A stretch of 64,000 nucleotides of DNA from Polychytrium aggregatum. Taxonomy: Eukaryota > Chytridiomycota > Chytridiomycetes > Polychytriales. The position numbers and the translations under genes were made by a program. This document shows positions 11,012-21,139 of the stretch, piece after piece (within the stretch, counting starts at the first letter, position 1; the number at the start of each line of letters is the position of its first letter). The notes below the pieces were generated by a model, which saw only the letters and a list, made by a program, of their open reading frames with translations, had not been told where the DNA came from and did not search any database. The stretch is from positions 620,001 to 684,000 of the forward strand of contig NW_026516222.1 of NCBI RefSeq assembly GCF_025602895.1, in the 5' to 3' direction.

Positions 11012-13859
11012 TTAATCGCTGCAGGTTGCCGTCTCAGGCTGACACTGGGTTCCGTCGGCACAGTTGCCAAGGACCACCCAAGAACCAGCGCAGATCAAGA
11101 CGGTGTTGTCTGGGCCGCAGGAATAGGCGCCGGTCGAGCGACAAGCAGCACCCGAGACGGGAGTGCCCGGACTTGGCACAGGGTGGGAAGCCTCGTCGGT
11201 GGTGGTAGGGATGGGGGCATCGGTGGTGGTGGGGATAGGAGCATCGGTGGTGGTGGGGACGGGAGCATCGGTGGTGGTGGTAGGGACGACAGTAGTAGTC
11301 GACTTGGGGGTCGGTGGGACGCTGGAGGACTTTGGACCAGCACAAGCAGGAGGGAGGTCCTTGGCATCGACATACGATCCTGCCTTGGCACTGTAGCCGA
11401 GGCCGCGCTTGGCAAAGCCAGTCCAGATCTCACACAGATTGGCGCCGTTGTTGTTCTGCTGGTCGGCCTGGATGATGGCGTTGCGGGCACTCACAAAGTC
11501 GGGGTTGCAAGGCTGCAGCTTGAGGCCGTCGATGACCAGCTGGAGAGCAATGTTGTTGCCCTTGCCGCTCTTGGAGTTCTGGATGTCGGGCTCGAAGCCG
11601 TACTTTTCGATGAGGTTCCAGGCCACCTCCATCAGCATCTGCGTCCAGATCTCGCCAACGTTGTGGACCTCGGACGACTTTGCGACGGTGGCATAGGTCT
11701 CGGGGTTGAGGGTCATGTCGGAGGTGTACGGGTAGTGGCGGATGCCCTTGGGGTTGCCGACGGTGTAAGGAGCAGCGTAGATCGGGGTGTTTCGGTTGTA
11801 GGTGGGTTTGAGCTCAAAGATGTTGGCAAAGAAGTCACTCCAGCCTTCGCCGAGACCGCCGGCGGTGGTGGTGCTGAGACAGTTGGCCTGGGCCGAGCCA
11901 CCAGTGAGACGGTTCGAGACGCCGTGGCCAAACTCGTGGGTGATGATCATGTTGTCCATGGTGCCGTCGCGGTTGGGGGTGGTGGCGGTGAAGATGTACA
12001 TGCGCATGCGGCCGTTCTGTCCATCGGGGGGAGTGGCAAAGTTGGCTGCAATGTGCGATGTGGTTAGTGTGGTTGACGTGGTAGGTGTGGTTGATGTGGT
12101 TGATGTGGTTGATGTGGTTGGTGTGGTTGATGCGGTTGATGTGGTTGGTGTGGTTGGTGTGGTTGATGTGGTTGGTGTGGTTGATGGCGGACATGGGGCG
12201 ACGGCATGGTGGATAACATCAGTTCCAGCATCGTGCGTGTGCCGCCCGTCGACCCACTGCTCATCCCAGCCCACCGCCCACTGCACCACTTCAATGACTC
12301 CTGCAGTCCACCACTTGCCCACAGCTTCACTTGTCCCGCCACATGTCAGGCCGACAGACCACGGCCGCCTTGGCTGTGGGCTCGTACCTACCGTTGTTGG
12401 TGCCGCTGCCATCCTGGGCATTGGCAATCACATAGTCGCCGCCCTGGCCGCCTTTGCCAAAGTTGTTGGTCTGGAAGTTGCCGCTGGCCTCGTTGAAGCC
12501 GTATCGGTAAAAGATATCGTGGGCCATGTTGTTCATGTAGAACAGCTGCGTGATGGCGGCGTTGACGTTGCTCTTGGGGTCCTGGGTGGTGTCGTACTTG
12601 AAATTGAAGTTGTAGTCGCTGCCGACGGTGGGGCGGGTGCCCTGGGCCTCGTCTTGGCCTGCAGGGTTGTCGTTCCAGTTCTCCTGGGCATGGACGTTGT
12701 TGCCCTTGGTGGTGGGATTGGCACCGCTGCCGTCGTCGTGCCAGCCGAGAGGCGAGATGTCCTGGTCGGCGGGGTTGGCGACCGGCGTCTGGGGGGTTTG
12801 CGAGATGTCGCCGTAGTTGAAGGGGATAACGTTGTAGGTAGTGCTGGGCCCGGCCTGGCTAAACTTGTTGACCCAGTTGGCGACGGCAACGACCTCGCCG
12901 GTCTGGCTGTCGACAAAGGCATCGAACCAGTCGTCGCCGCCCTTGGTATAGACGTTGATGTTCCAGACCTGCGAGACACCCGAGGGGCCCTGGTAGTACT
13001 GCAGCGAGGCCGTGATGGGGAGCTGGGCAAAGTCCTGGGCGCCGTCGATGACCGAGGTTGTGTTGTCCTTGACGGTCTCCTTGAGCTTGCTGGCGGTGAA
13101 CTTGATCTTGGCCTTGGTCAGGAAGTTGGTCAGGGCCTTCTTGGCCGAGATTTTGGCGGCACGAGGCTCGAGGCCGCGCTTGGTGAGCGAGCTGTCGACC
13201 TTGGCAAAGGTCGAGCCGATCGAGAGCAGGTTGCCGTTGCTGTCGAGGTTGATGTTGGCGACGGCGTTGGCGATGGGCTGCCCGCCGATCAGCTGCTGGA
13301 CGTGCAGGTGGTAGATGCCGTTATGGTCATCCTGGAAGCTGAGGCCAGAAGGCACAGGCGAGCGAGCGGGCAGTTGAGAGCGAGTGGGCAATCGAGAGTG
13401 AGCGGGCAATCGAGAGTGAGAAACGAGTCCGAGGGAGGCAAAGACCCAGCGAACCACACCAGGCCCAGGTGCCAACGAGCATGTCGGATCGAGAGCGACA
13501 GGAGCCGATATGCACAGGACATGGTGCAAGGCGCCAGCACGGCGGCAGACCCCGGTGCAGACGACATTGCCCGTGGCCCAGCTCCGCACTCTGACCGACG
13601 GCAGTACTCACGAGGTGGTGATGGCAAACTGGCTCTGGCTGACGCCGAGCTTCTTGGTCAGGATGTCCACGGCCGTGGACTGCAGCGCTCCCAGGTCCAG
13701 CGGCTGGTCGACCAGGTTGCTGACAACGTCGCTGACCTCGAACGACGGCGAGGGCCAGTACGAGTCTGGGAGACTGCCCAGGGCCTTGGCGGCGGCCGAG
13801 CCCAGAAGGCCAGCCAGGGCAACGCCCTGGAGCAGGTTGCGGCGGCGGATCAACACCAT
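11012..13859 (-). CDS. Secreted fungalysin-type metalloprotease (MEROPS M36) with C-terminal Cys-rich module
   Basis: Three exons on the minus strand: 13612-13859, 12392-13338 and 11012-12045; phases agree across both junctions. The start at 13859 gives MVLIRRRNLLQGVALAGLLG, a signal peptide. A prodomain with FTP-like features follows (QQLIGGQPIANAVANIN), then the M36 catalytic domain. The zinc site HEFGHGVSNRL has the HExxH helix, and the third ligand is expected in GLGEGWSDFF. Downstream HNVGEIW and the family-typical Met/Asp-rich end are present. After the protease comes a Thr-rich linker with TTTDAP repeats and a final six-Cys module of about 45 residues resembling a CBM19-like chitin-binding segment. 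The expected role is extracellular protein degradation; the tail may anchor the enzyme to chitin (inference). M36 families are expanded in chytrids. Both introns are packed with minisatellite repeats. Confidence 0.93.
12056..12190 (+). repeat. 9-bp minisatellite in fungalysin intron 2
   Basis: A run of about 14 imperfect copies of gatgtggtt (variants ggtgtggtt, gatgcggtt) inside the intron at 12046-12391. Confidence 0.85.
13361..13435 (+). repeat. 18-19 bp tandem repeat in fungalysin intron 1
   Basis: About four degenerate copies built on gcgggcaatcgagagtga inside the intron at 13339-13611. Confidence 0.7.
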
Positions 13860-13971
13860 GCTGCGGGTCGTGGGAGAGGGAGGGGTTGGTGGATGAGACT
13901 GGAAGACGGAAGGTGCTGAGCGAACTGGGCGCTGGCCGTGGAGGGAGATGGAGGATGCTCGAACATGGGGG

Positions 13972-13978
13972 TATTTAT
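13972..13978 (-). promoter_or_regulatory. TATA-like box for fungalysin
   Basis: ATAAATA on the minus strand, about 115 bp upstream of the fungalysin ATG at 13859. Confidence 0.45.
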
Positions 13979-15439
13979 CGTCGAGCAGGCCGGGTCAAGC
14001 GTATCGTCGGGCAAGCCCATTCCCACCCAAGCTGACCGGCGTCAAGCCCATCGGCCCACATGTCGACCCTGGCGATCTGTTGTGTGTTCCCAAACTGCAC
14101 CCGATATCCCATGAACAGTGTGGGCGCACCATCGCTTGCCTCTTTCTTTCCTCCTCGTTGCATTGGCGGGTTGGCGGCACCGGTCATGCGGGCAACCCCG
14201 GCGCCGCTCATCTGTGGCAGGCGGCTGATTGTTCTGCGCACCAGCAACATGTCTCTCGACACATCCACATGCCGCCAGAGTTCGCGATCCTTTGCTGGCC
14301 GCCAATCCACCGCCAATCCACCGCCAATCCACCGCCAATCCGCCCGCCAATCCGCCGTCTTTCCCACGGCTGCACTGCTCTTGCGATGTACAGCCAGAGA
14401 TCCCGCATGACCCGCACCGATCGCCATGGCTGCGACTGTGCTCCTGCCGTTGCAGACCACATGTTCCTGGACAAGGAGCCCAAGAGCAGCGTCTCGAGCC
14501 AGTCAGCAGCATTGGGTCATGCAATGCCGGTTTGATCATGGACCGGCCCGCGCGGTCACATTGCCCGTCCATTGGCCCCGGCGACAATCCAGTCGTCCAT
14601 GGACAGCGCCGGCATGCGCACCAGGAAGGTACCCTCGACTGCGATGGGCCCGCCTGTACATCCCGGCTCTGGTCATCTGCGGGTGCCTCTCCTTGCTCCC
14701 AGCCATGATCATGTGTCGGTGGCGACCTCCGCCGTCCAACGAGCCTCCTCTGCGCCGCAGAAACGAGGCACCTGCGGCGAGAAGCGATTGCCCCAAACGA
14801 GCCATTGGAAACGACAGCTTGGCTGCACAGATTGCAAAAACCCGCCGCGGATGTGTCGCTGCCTTTGGGATGGTGGAGTGACCGGGCTTGGTCTGTTCCG
14901 AACGACGGGACGCCCTCCGTCCTCGGCGCACCTGCGGATGCCATCCATCAATCTCAGCGAGTAGCAGGAGCAGAAACCCTGGCGATACACATGGTCCACG
15001 GTCCCAAGGTGGACTTTCTGCGCAGGCTTCGACATCGACGACGGCACAGTCGAGAAGTATCGTCGCGATCCAGTGCAGCATCGCCGCGATCACTGCTCGA
15101 GTATGGTATCGCATAAGAGATGTATTGGGTCCGCAGCGGTCTATCTGCCGTCATCGTTGCAGGGACTTATTGAGGTCTCGGTCGCTTGGAGCTGCGCGGG
15201 TCGAGGGTCGATTCGTCGGATGGGTCAGCTATGGAGGGAGTCTGGGCATCTCCATCCGAATGAACCTGCTCAGTCGTGTCGATTGCAAATACGAAGCCCG
15301 TCGACGGCTCTTTGCTTTAGACCGAGGAGCGGAGAGTGCTTTCGAGGGAGATGGGTGTCCAGCAACGTGATGGCTCTGCGGCAAGGTCGAGAAAGGCGGG
15401 AGTCGTTGAAGCAAGTTGATGATTGGCGGTGTTGGAGGG
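13979..15439. other. gene-less interval between fungalysin and UBL3
   Basis: About 1.45 kb. Several overlapping open frames of up to 300 codons exist on the minus strand, but they are Arg/Ser/Pro-rich, have no motif and conflict with each other, as expected in GC-rich non-coding DNA. A short 11-bp repeat lies at 14306-14352. It sits between the 5' end of fungalysin and the 3' end of UBL3. Confidence 0.45.
14306..14352 (+). repeat. 11-bp tandem repeat upstream of fungalysin
   Basis: Four copies of ccgccaatcca. Each contains CCAAT, so it may also be a cluster of CCAAT-factor sites about 450 bp upstream of the fungalysin start (inference). Confidence 0.7.
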
Positions 15440-16447
15440 CTACAAGATGATACACTTGCACCCGCTGCTCCGCTGCTCTCGCACAGCGCCGTCGCCTCCG
15501 GTTGCGGCGGGTGCCTCCTTGTCTGTGATGGGGAGCGAGTCGTCACGAATCGAGCAGTGAGCGCCAGGTCGAGGGGCAGCACCAGCCCGCATGTGTTCAA
15601 AGGCCCCAGATATGATTGAAAGGATCAGATGTGCATGATTCGAGTGTTGGCCCACAGAGTAGATGAAACGACGATCAGTCAGGGAAAAGGCGTGCGATGG
15701 AAGAACAGCATGCAGCGAGGGGCGGGTGATAAAGCTATAGTTCCAAAGCACGGCTCCATGCAGCCCAGAAGTTTAAAAGACCAACGACGAGCGATACTGA
15801 CTCTCGGCCGCCGGGGCTTCGTTCCGGACGAGCAGGTGAACCGTTGTTGTCTGGCCTTGTGGGGGATTGATCGCTACGAAGCGACGGGCAGAGACGGGTC
15901 AGCACGGCCGGTGGGTAACCAAGACCGGTTTGCTGGCGATGGTGCGATCGCCCACCAAGCGAACAGGACAGTACGCACATGAGACCGGGCTCGTTGGCTG
16001 GACAAAGGCGCCGTGGTATAGGATCTTCAGGTTCTCGGGTGCGAGCGGTCGGCCGTCGCTCCAGTCTGTAGAGTTTGGGTGGTGGGTTGCAAGATCGGAA
16101 CGGTAGGGATATGAGGGGCCGATAGCAGGAACGGACCAGCGGGAAGGGAGACGAGCGGAGAGCGATTGCTGCTGCCCGCAAAGACAGAATGGCAGCCGAA
16201 ATGGTCGGCGGAATAGCTGGCGGAAACGATGGCAGAGGCCGGGTCAAGAGCCGATCGCACCTGTTGGCCACTGCTCGAATATCCGCTTGCGGACGACCTC
16301 AAAGGTGTCGGTGGGCAGGACGAGCAGATCGGTTTTGTTGCCGTTGACGAGAAGGAAGCGCAGATTGACCTGGCCGTCCGGAACTTTGTCGTTGATGGTC
16401 GGGCCCTTTGGCGGGACGCTCGCCGGAGCGAGTGCTTCTTGGGACAT
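15440..16447 (-). CDS. UBL3: UBL3 / membrane-anchored ubiquitin-fold protein
   Basis: Four exons on the minus strand: 16261-16447, 15979-16065, 15802-15873 and 15440-15522. All introns are in phase 1 and the total gives 142 residues, the usual family size. The ubiquitin fold begins VNLRFLLVNGNKTDLLVLP and continues with FEVVRKRIFEQWPTDW, then LKILYHGAFVQ and TTTVHLLVRNEAP. These match the UBL3/MUB signature (LRL-L-SG, WP-DW, LIYQGRFL, TTVMHLVAR). The C-terminus ends GCKCIIL, a CaaX box with an upstream Cys, so prenylation (Leu favours geranylgeranyl) plus palmitoylation to a membrane is expected. In animals UBL3 modifies proteins for sorting to extracellular vesicles; whether the fungal protein does so is unknown. 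The N-terminal 26 residues are Pro/Ala-rich and disordered. Confidence 0.93.
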
Positions 16448-17023
16448 TGATGGAGAAGCGATCGAGAGCTCGACGAAGCTGCAGGGAGAAAGAGCGATCA
16501 GCTCAAAGTGGTGGTGCTGTGGATCCGATGCTCCCTGGGGCGGGCCAGAGCGGATCGATACCTGATCGAGCGATGGTGGACAAAGAGCCGCTGGCTTTAT
16601 GGGGGGGGAGGGAGGGAGAGGAGCGGACCCGGCTGCAGGAGGGCGGGATGGACCTGCTGAGACAGGGCCGACAGGTTGTTATGGCGGAGGGCGGGAACGG
16701 CGGTGCCCTCGAGCGAGTTGGACGGCGGACGGCGCTGGTGGCATCGTTCTGTGGAGAACTGCCGATCAGAGCAGACGGACGACAGATTGTTTGGCGACTC
16801 AATCAGCTGCCGACAAAGACGGCGACGACGACAGAGATGGATGAAGAGATCGATCTGAAGTGGATCGGTGTGAGCGACTGGAAAAGTATCGACTTTGACG
16901 ACTGAGAGTCGACTCGGGCGGAAGTGTCATGTGGCTCTGGTTTGGCCATGTTCGGCGCGGCGATCGCCCCTTGTTCGATTTGACATCGACGTCGATCGCA
17001 CCGCCTGCACAATTGTCCTTCGC

Positions 17024-17108
17024 AATTGTCCTTTGCAATCTCATCTGCACAATTGTCATTCCCAGTTGTCCTTCGCAGTTGTCCTTGGCAGTTGTCCTTC
17101 GCAGTTGT
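17024..17108 (+). repeat. 13-bp minisatellite in the UBL3/GH71 divergent promoter
   Basis: About six imperfect copies of gcagttgtccttc, with variants gcaattgtcctt and cacaattgtcatt at the left edge. Confidence 0.8.
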
Positions 17109-17780
17109 CCTTCGCGCCATGGACAGCGCTGTGGATGACCCCCCGGCTCTGTGGCCAGGAGACGGCTCCTTGTGCCGGCGCATTGTTTGTGGGCGAAAAA
17201 GAAAGCCGTGCAACATGGGCTCACCGTTTTACTCGCCCAGCCGGGTCGGGTCCGTTGTTCACAGCCACCACTCATGTTCAACATCGATCTCGTCACGTCA
17301 CGCCGAGCGCCTCGGGCGCACCTGGCCAGAGACCTGCGTCGTCTGACACCCTCCCCCCGGCGACCCAGGCAGCAATGTGACTGGGCGCGGCCTGCCAAAG
17401 TGGAATGTTTGTGAAAACGCCAAGTGCAAAGTTGATGGAAATGCCAGGTGCAATGTCAACCCGGGCTCCTGTCAAGTATGCTGCAGCTCCACTTCCGCCA
17501 CGCCTGATATACCCGCACCAAACACACTTCGACACCGGCCCCCAACCCACCCGGATTCATTTCGATAGCCGCTTATGCTTGTCCCGTCGCACCATCCACC
17601 CTGCCCTTGTCGTTCGCCCCCGTCCCCCGTTGCACACATATCCCTCCCGCTGAGCTCTGCTTGTTGCGCCAGGACGCACCGCCGGCCGCACCAATGGCTG
17701 CCGCTCCTTCCCTTTCTGCTCTTGCTGCCCTTGGCAGCGCCCGCAGCGCCGGTGCCGCTTCGGTCTTCTCCACCTTTGCA

Positions 17781-17786
17781 TATATA
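17781..17786 (+). promoter_or_regulatory. TATA box for the GH71 gene
   Basis: TATATA 55 bp before the GH71 start codon at 17841, with a pyrimidine-rich tract upstream. Confidence 0.5.
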
Positions 17787-17840
17787 CCCCGAGGGCGGAT
17801 CACTCTGCCTCCCGCTCTCGTGCCCGGCAAATCCTCCATC

Positions 17841-20356
17841 ATGCGCTTCCTGGCTCTCTGCGTCCTCGCTGTTCTGCTTGCAGCCTTTGTGGCCCAGGCC
17901 TCGGCCAGCCAGCGTGCCCACCACACCCACCCCCACCACCACCGGAGCAGCAAGTCCAAGACCACAACCCGACCCGCGCCCCACTCGTCTGCTCATCGGC
18001 CCTCGCATTCGCAGCGCTCTTCTACCCACACCACCGCCATCCCCTCGCACTCCCGATTGCCGCCGACCTCGTCCATTGCTCGATCAAGTGCCCATCAATC
18101 TTCTGCCACTTCTCATGTGCCTCCCAGCTCCTCTGTCCATCCATCCAGCTCCTCTACCACCACCACCACTCACACTCCCTCCACCACTCACACTCCTTCC
18201 ACCACCCACACTCCTTCCACTTCCACCACTTACACTCCCTCCACTTCCACTACCCATACTCCTTCCACCACTCACACTTCCTCCACCATTCACACAACGT
18301 CCATCCGCACGACCACTACGACATCGACCACTGCCGCTTCCCCCTCGCCTTCTGTCACTCCCAACAACGGCCCTCAGTGTGGCAACGGCGTTTGCGAGGC
18401 TGGCGAGCTTTGCAGCACCTGTCCGGGGGATTGTGGTGCCTGCAACGGCCGGTTTGTCTTTGCTCACTACATGGTATGTCCTGGTCAGCCGGCCCCTGCC
18501 CCTTGCACCGCCGATCCGCGTGCCGCCTTCTGTTCCGCTGGATCATGGGACTGACATAACGTTCTGCCTCGGCCTCTTTCCACCAGGTGGCTTACACTGA
18601 CATTGCGCAGAACACCCAAGGCTACATGGCTGAGATCGACATGGCCAAGAGCTACGGCATCGACGCTTTTGCGTTGAACGTCGGCGGTATGATTGTCGAT
18701 GCTTCTCGATGCTGACTCGGTCACGGACCCGTCTGCATTCCGGCCCGCGCCCTCATCCGATGCACCATGTTTCCTTTCCCGACATCCAACAGCCCAGTGG
18801 TACCAGACCTACCAGTCTCTTGTCGACCAGTTCTTTGATGCTGCCGATGCCAAGGGCTTCAAGCTGTTCCTTTGCTTTGACATGACCGCCAGCGGCTCCA
18901 ACGGCCAGCCCATCCCATACACAGCCGCAACGATCCCGCAGATCCTTCGGCGCTATGCCAACCGCCAAAGCCAGCTCTATCTGCATGGCCGCCAGGTCGT
19001 CAACACGTTTGGTGGACAAAACTTCAACTGGAACACCGTCAAGAGCGATCACCCTATCTACCTGATGCCGGCCTTCTTCCTGGCCCCCAACGCCCTCAGT
19101 CAGACCGGCTTGGATGCCTATGTCTCATGGAACTGCTGGCCCGTGGGCAGCAAGCCATACTCCTGGAGCTCGAACGACGACCCTCAGTTCCAGTCAGCCA
19201 TGAGCCAGCTCGGCTCGACGCACGAATACGTGGCCGGTGAGTGCAGCAGCCACAAACGGCGGCGCAGGATGTCTCGACTACTCCTTTGCTATCGCCGACG
19301 CTGGCGTCATGCTCTCGACTCGGGCGTTCGTCGTTGAGCACGGGCAGCGCATACATGGCGGGCTGCTCATCATCCGTCTCCTACGCACGACACAGGTATC
19401 TCGCCTTGGTTCGCTACCTACCAGGCCCGCGAGCAAACCGTTCACGGCAACCACGGATTCCTCTGGATCAATCGCTGGAGCGACATCATCACCCACAATG
19501 CCAACCATGCCTACATCATCACCTGGAACGGTAACACACTTTCTCGCTTCGATACCAGTGTTTGTACATCCCATGACTCGCTGTTGCTGCCTCCTTCTTG
19601 GCCTGCCGGTTCTGGCTCACACTGCCCTCGATCCTGCAGACTTTTCCGAGTCGTCCTATGTCACCACATTCCCGCAGTCTCACGAAGCCATCCAGTACGA
19701 CCAGACCCAGTATCCCCATCAGCCCATCCTGTCGCTTGGACGATACTACATCCAAGCCTTCAAGAATAACGGCAAGTTCCCCAAGATCGCGGTAGGACAC
19801 TCGCTGTTCCCCCCCCCTAGCACGATTGGCATGACTTGAGTCCGATGTTGCGCCCGCCTGTCCCTGCCCGAGATGCTGGTCCAAGCTCTTGTCTCACACC
19901 CGGACCTGTATTCATGTGTGGCAGCGGGACGAAGTGTACTATTGGTACCGCTTGCACCCCAAGAATGCCATCCCGGCTCAGACGCCCTATCCCAAGCCCA
20001 GCGAGGCCAATACTATGGACGATAACATCTACGTTGTCACGATGCTCACTGGTATGTCAAGGCGCCGCTGTCTGTCCGCCTCGTCACTGTCAGTTCCCGT
20101 TCGACAACAACTCAATCCTCACTGCTCACCTCTCTCCACAGCCCCTGCCACCCTGACCATTCGCACTGGTGCCAGGACGGTCAACGTGCAGGTCGGCCAG
20201 GGCCTCCAGACCACCGAGATTCCCTTCTCGCTTGGATACCAGATCATCACCGTCTCGCGCAACAACAACGTCGTCCTCACCAGCCAGGGCGACTTCCCGA
20301 TCACCAGCAGCCCGGCTCTCTACAACTTCAACTACTACATCAACTATGCCAACTGA
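17841..20356 (+). CDS. Secreted GH71 alpha-1,3-glucanase (mutanase)
   Basis: Seven exons: 17841-18473, 18587-18686, 18793-19236, 19396-19530, 19640-19791, 19925-20051 and 20142-20356. Phases close exactly and give 601 residues. The order is a signal peptide (MRFLALCVLAVLLAAFVAQA), a His-rich then Ser/Thr-rich stalk with THTPSTT repeats (likely O-glycosylated), a Cys-rich CGNGVCEAGELC module, then the GH71 catalytic domain starting FVFAHYM. Family landmarks are YGIDAFALNVG, KGFKLFLCFDMTA, SPWFATYQ and TWNDFSESSY, the last carrying the conserved acidic active-site region. A C-terminal beta-rich domain (APATLTIRTGARTVNVQVG) is typical of GH71 tails. The expected reaction is hydrolysis of alpha-1,3-glucan, in the fungus's own wall or another's. 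Every internal junction was chosen by phase and family match. Confidence 0.93.
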
Positions 20357-21139
20357 GTCTTCCGTTCCCCCCTCCCTCTCTGTCCTAGATCGTGGCTGGT
20401 CTCCCCGTATCTGAGAGGGACCAGCCGCATCTTTGCCCATCAACGACATGGTCAAAGACCCATTCCCGTTCTGCTTGTCCTGTCCCTCAAATATGTCTTT
20501 CCGTTTGCACCCTCATTGTGCTTCCTTCGACCCTAGAAATATCCTTCTTCCGTATCTCCAACTATGATGTACCCGGCTCAGATGTGGCGCCTCGCAGGCC
20601 CGAGCACATCTGCACCTCGTCAGTATAAACCCCAATGATCAATACAGAATCCGATGCAGTGCCCTTCTCTGCCCTTCTCTCTTGCCCCTCGTCCCTTGTT
20701 CCTCAATCTGGCTGGGTGCTTGCTTGGGAGCCAGCCCGGGTGCGCAGCGCTGCAAAGCCAGGCCATTTGCCCTGGAGATGCATTTCTCGCATCCCGCACC
20801 CGTCGTTCCGACATCGCCCTTGACTTCCAACTCCAAGACATGTCTGCATCGAGAGCCCTACCAGAGAACATCCGCACAGGCCTGCTGCCGCCTGGCCGTC
20901 GGTTGTGGAAATGGTCCCGGGTCCCGCCGACCGTCGCAGCCATCCAAGGTGCCCAGAGCCCGCCCCCGCCTTCCGACTTTCCTGCATTCCCACCTCCTCT
21001 CTGCCGCTCACCACCCTCCCCCGACCCTCTGGCTGTCTTGGATCGTATGCAAGGCGATGTGCAGCGTGAGCGCCATCTTTGTCCCCCGCACTCAACCTCG
21101 GCATCTCCGCTCACTCGCAGCCTCCTTTCCGCAGACTCG
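20357..21139. promoter_or_regulatory. upstream region of the checkpoint mediator gene
   Basis: TATAAA at 20624-20629. The reading frame of the next gene is open from ATG 20654, but 20654-21139 is C/T-rich and Pro-heavy, and a strong tttccgcag acceptor sits at 21126-21134 just before ATG 21140. This favours an untranslated leader or 5' intron here. Met codons at 20654 and 20840 remain possible starts. Confidence 0.4.

Larger units (their letters stand above)
16448..17840. other. divergent promoter region between UBL3 and GH71
   Basis: About 1.4 kb between two divergent 5' ends. No gene recognised. It has a 13-bp minisatellite at 17024-17108, GC-rich stretches and a strong pyrimidine tract from 17560 to 17690 ahead of the GH71 TATA box. 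Confidence 0.5.

Noticed and set aside
11802-13919. A 705-codon open frame on the plus strand
   Set aside because: It is the antisense of the fungalysin exons and introns. The Gly/Val/Asp-rich translation has no motif, while the minus strand has a signal peptide and HEFGH.
14300-14360. CRISPR-like array
   Set aside because: Units are 11 bp and directly abutting with no spacers, and the DNA is eukaryotic. The same applies to the other short arrays.
14042-15114. Minus-strand frames of 192-300 codons between fungalysin and UBL3
   Set aside because: They overlap one another in different frames, are Arg/Ser-rich, have no splice partners and no motif.
19340-19375. An extra GH71 exon reading GSAYMAG
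   Set aside because: It resembles the family's YMAP motif, but no GT donor is available, and joining 19236 to 19396 gives a perfect family match without it.
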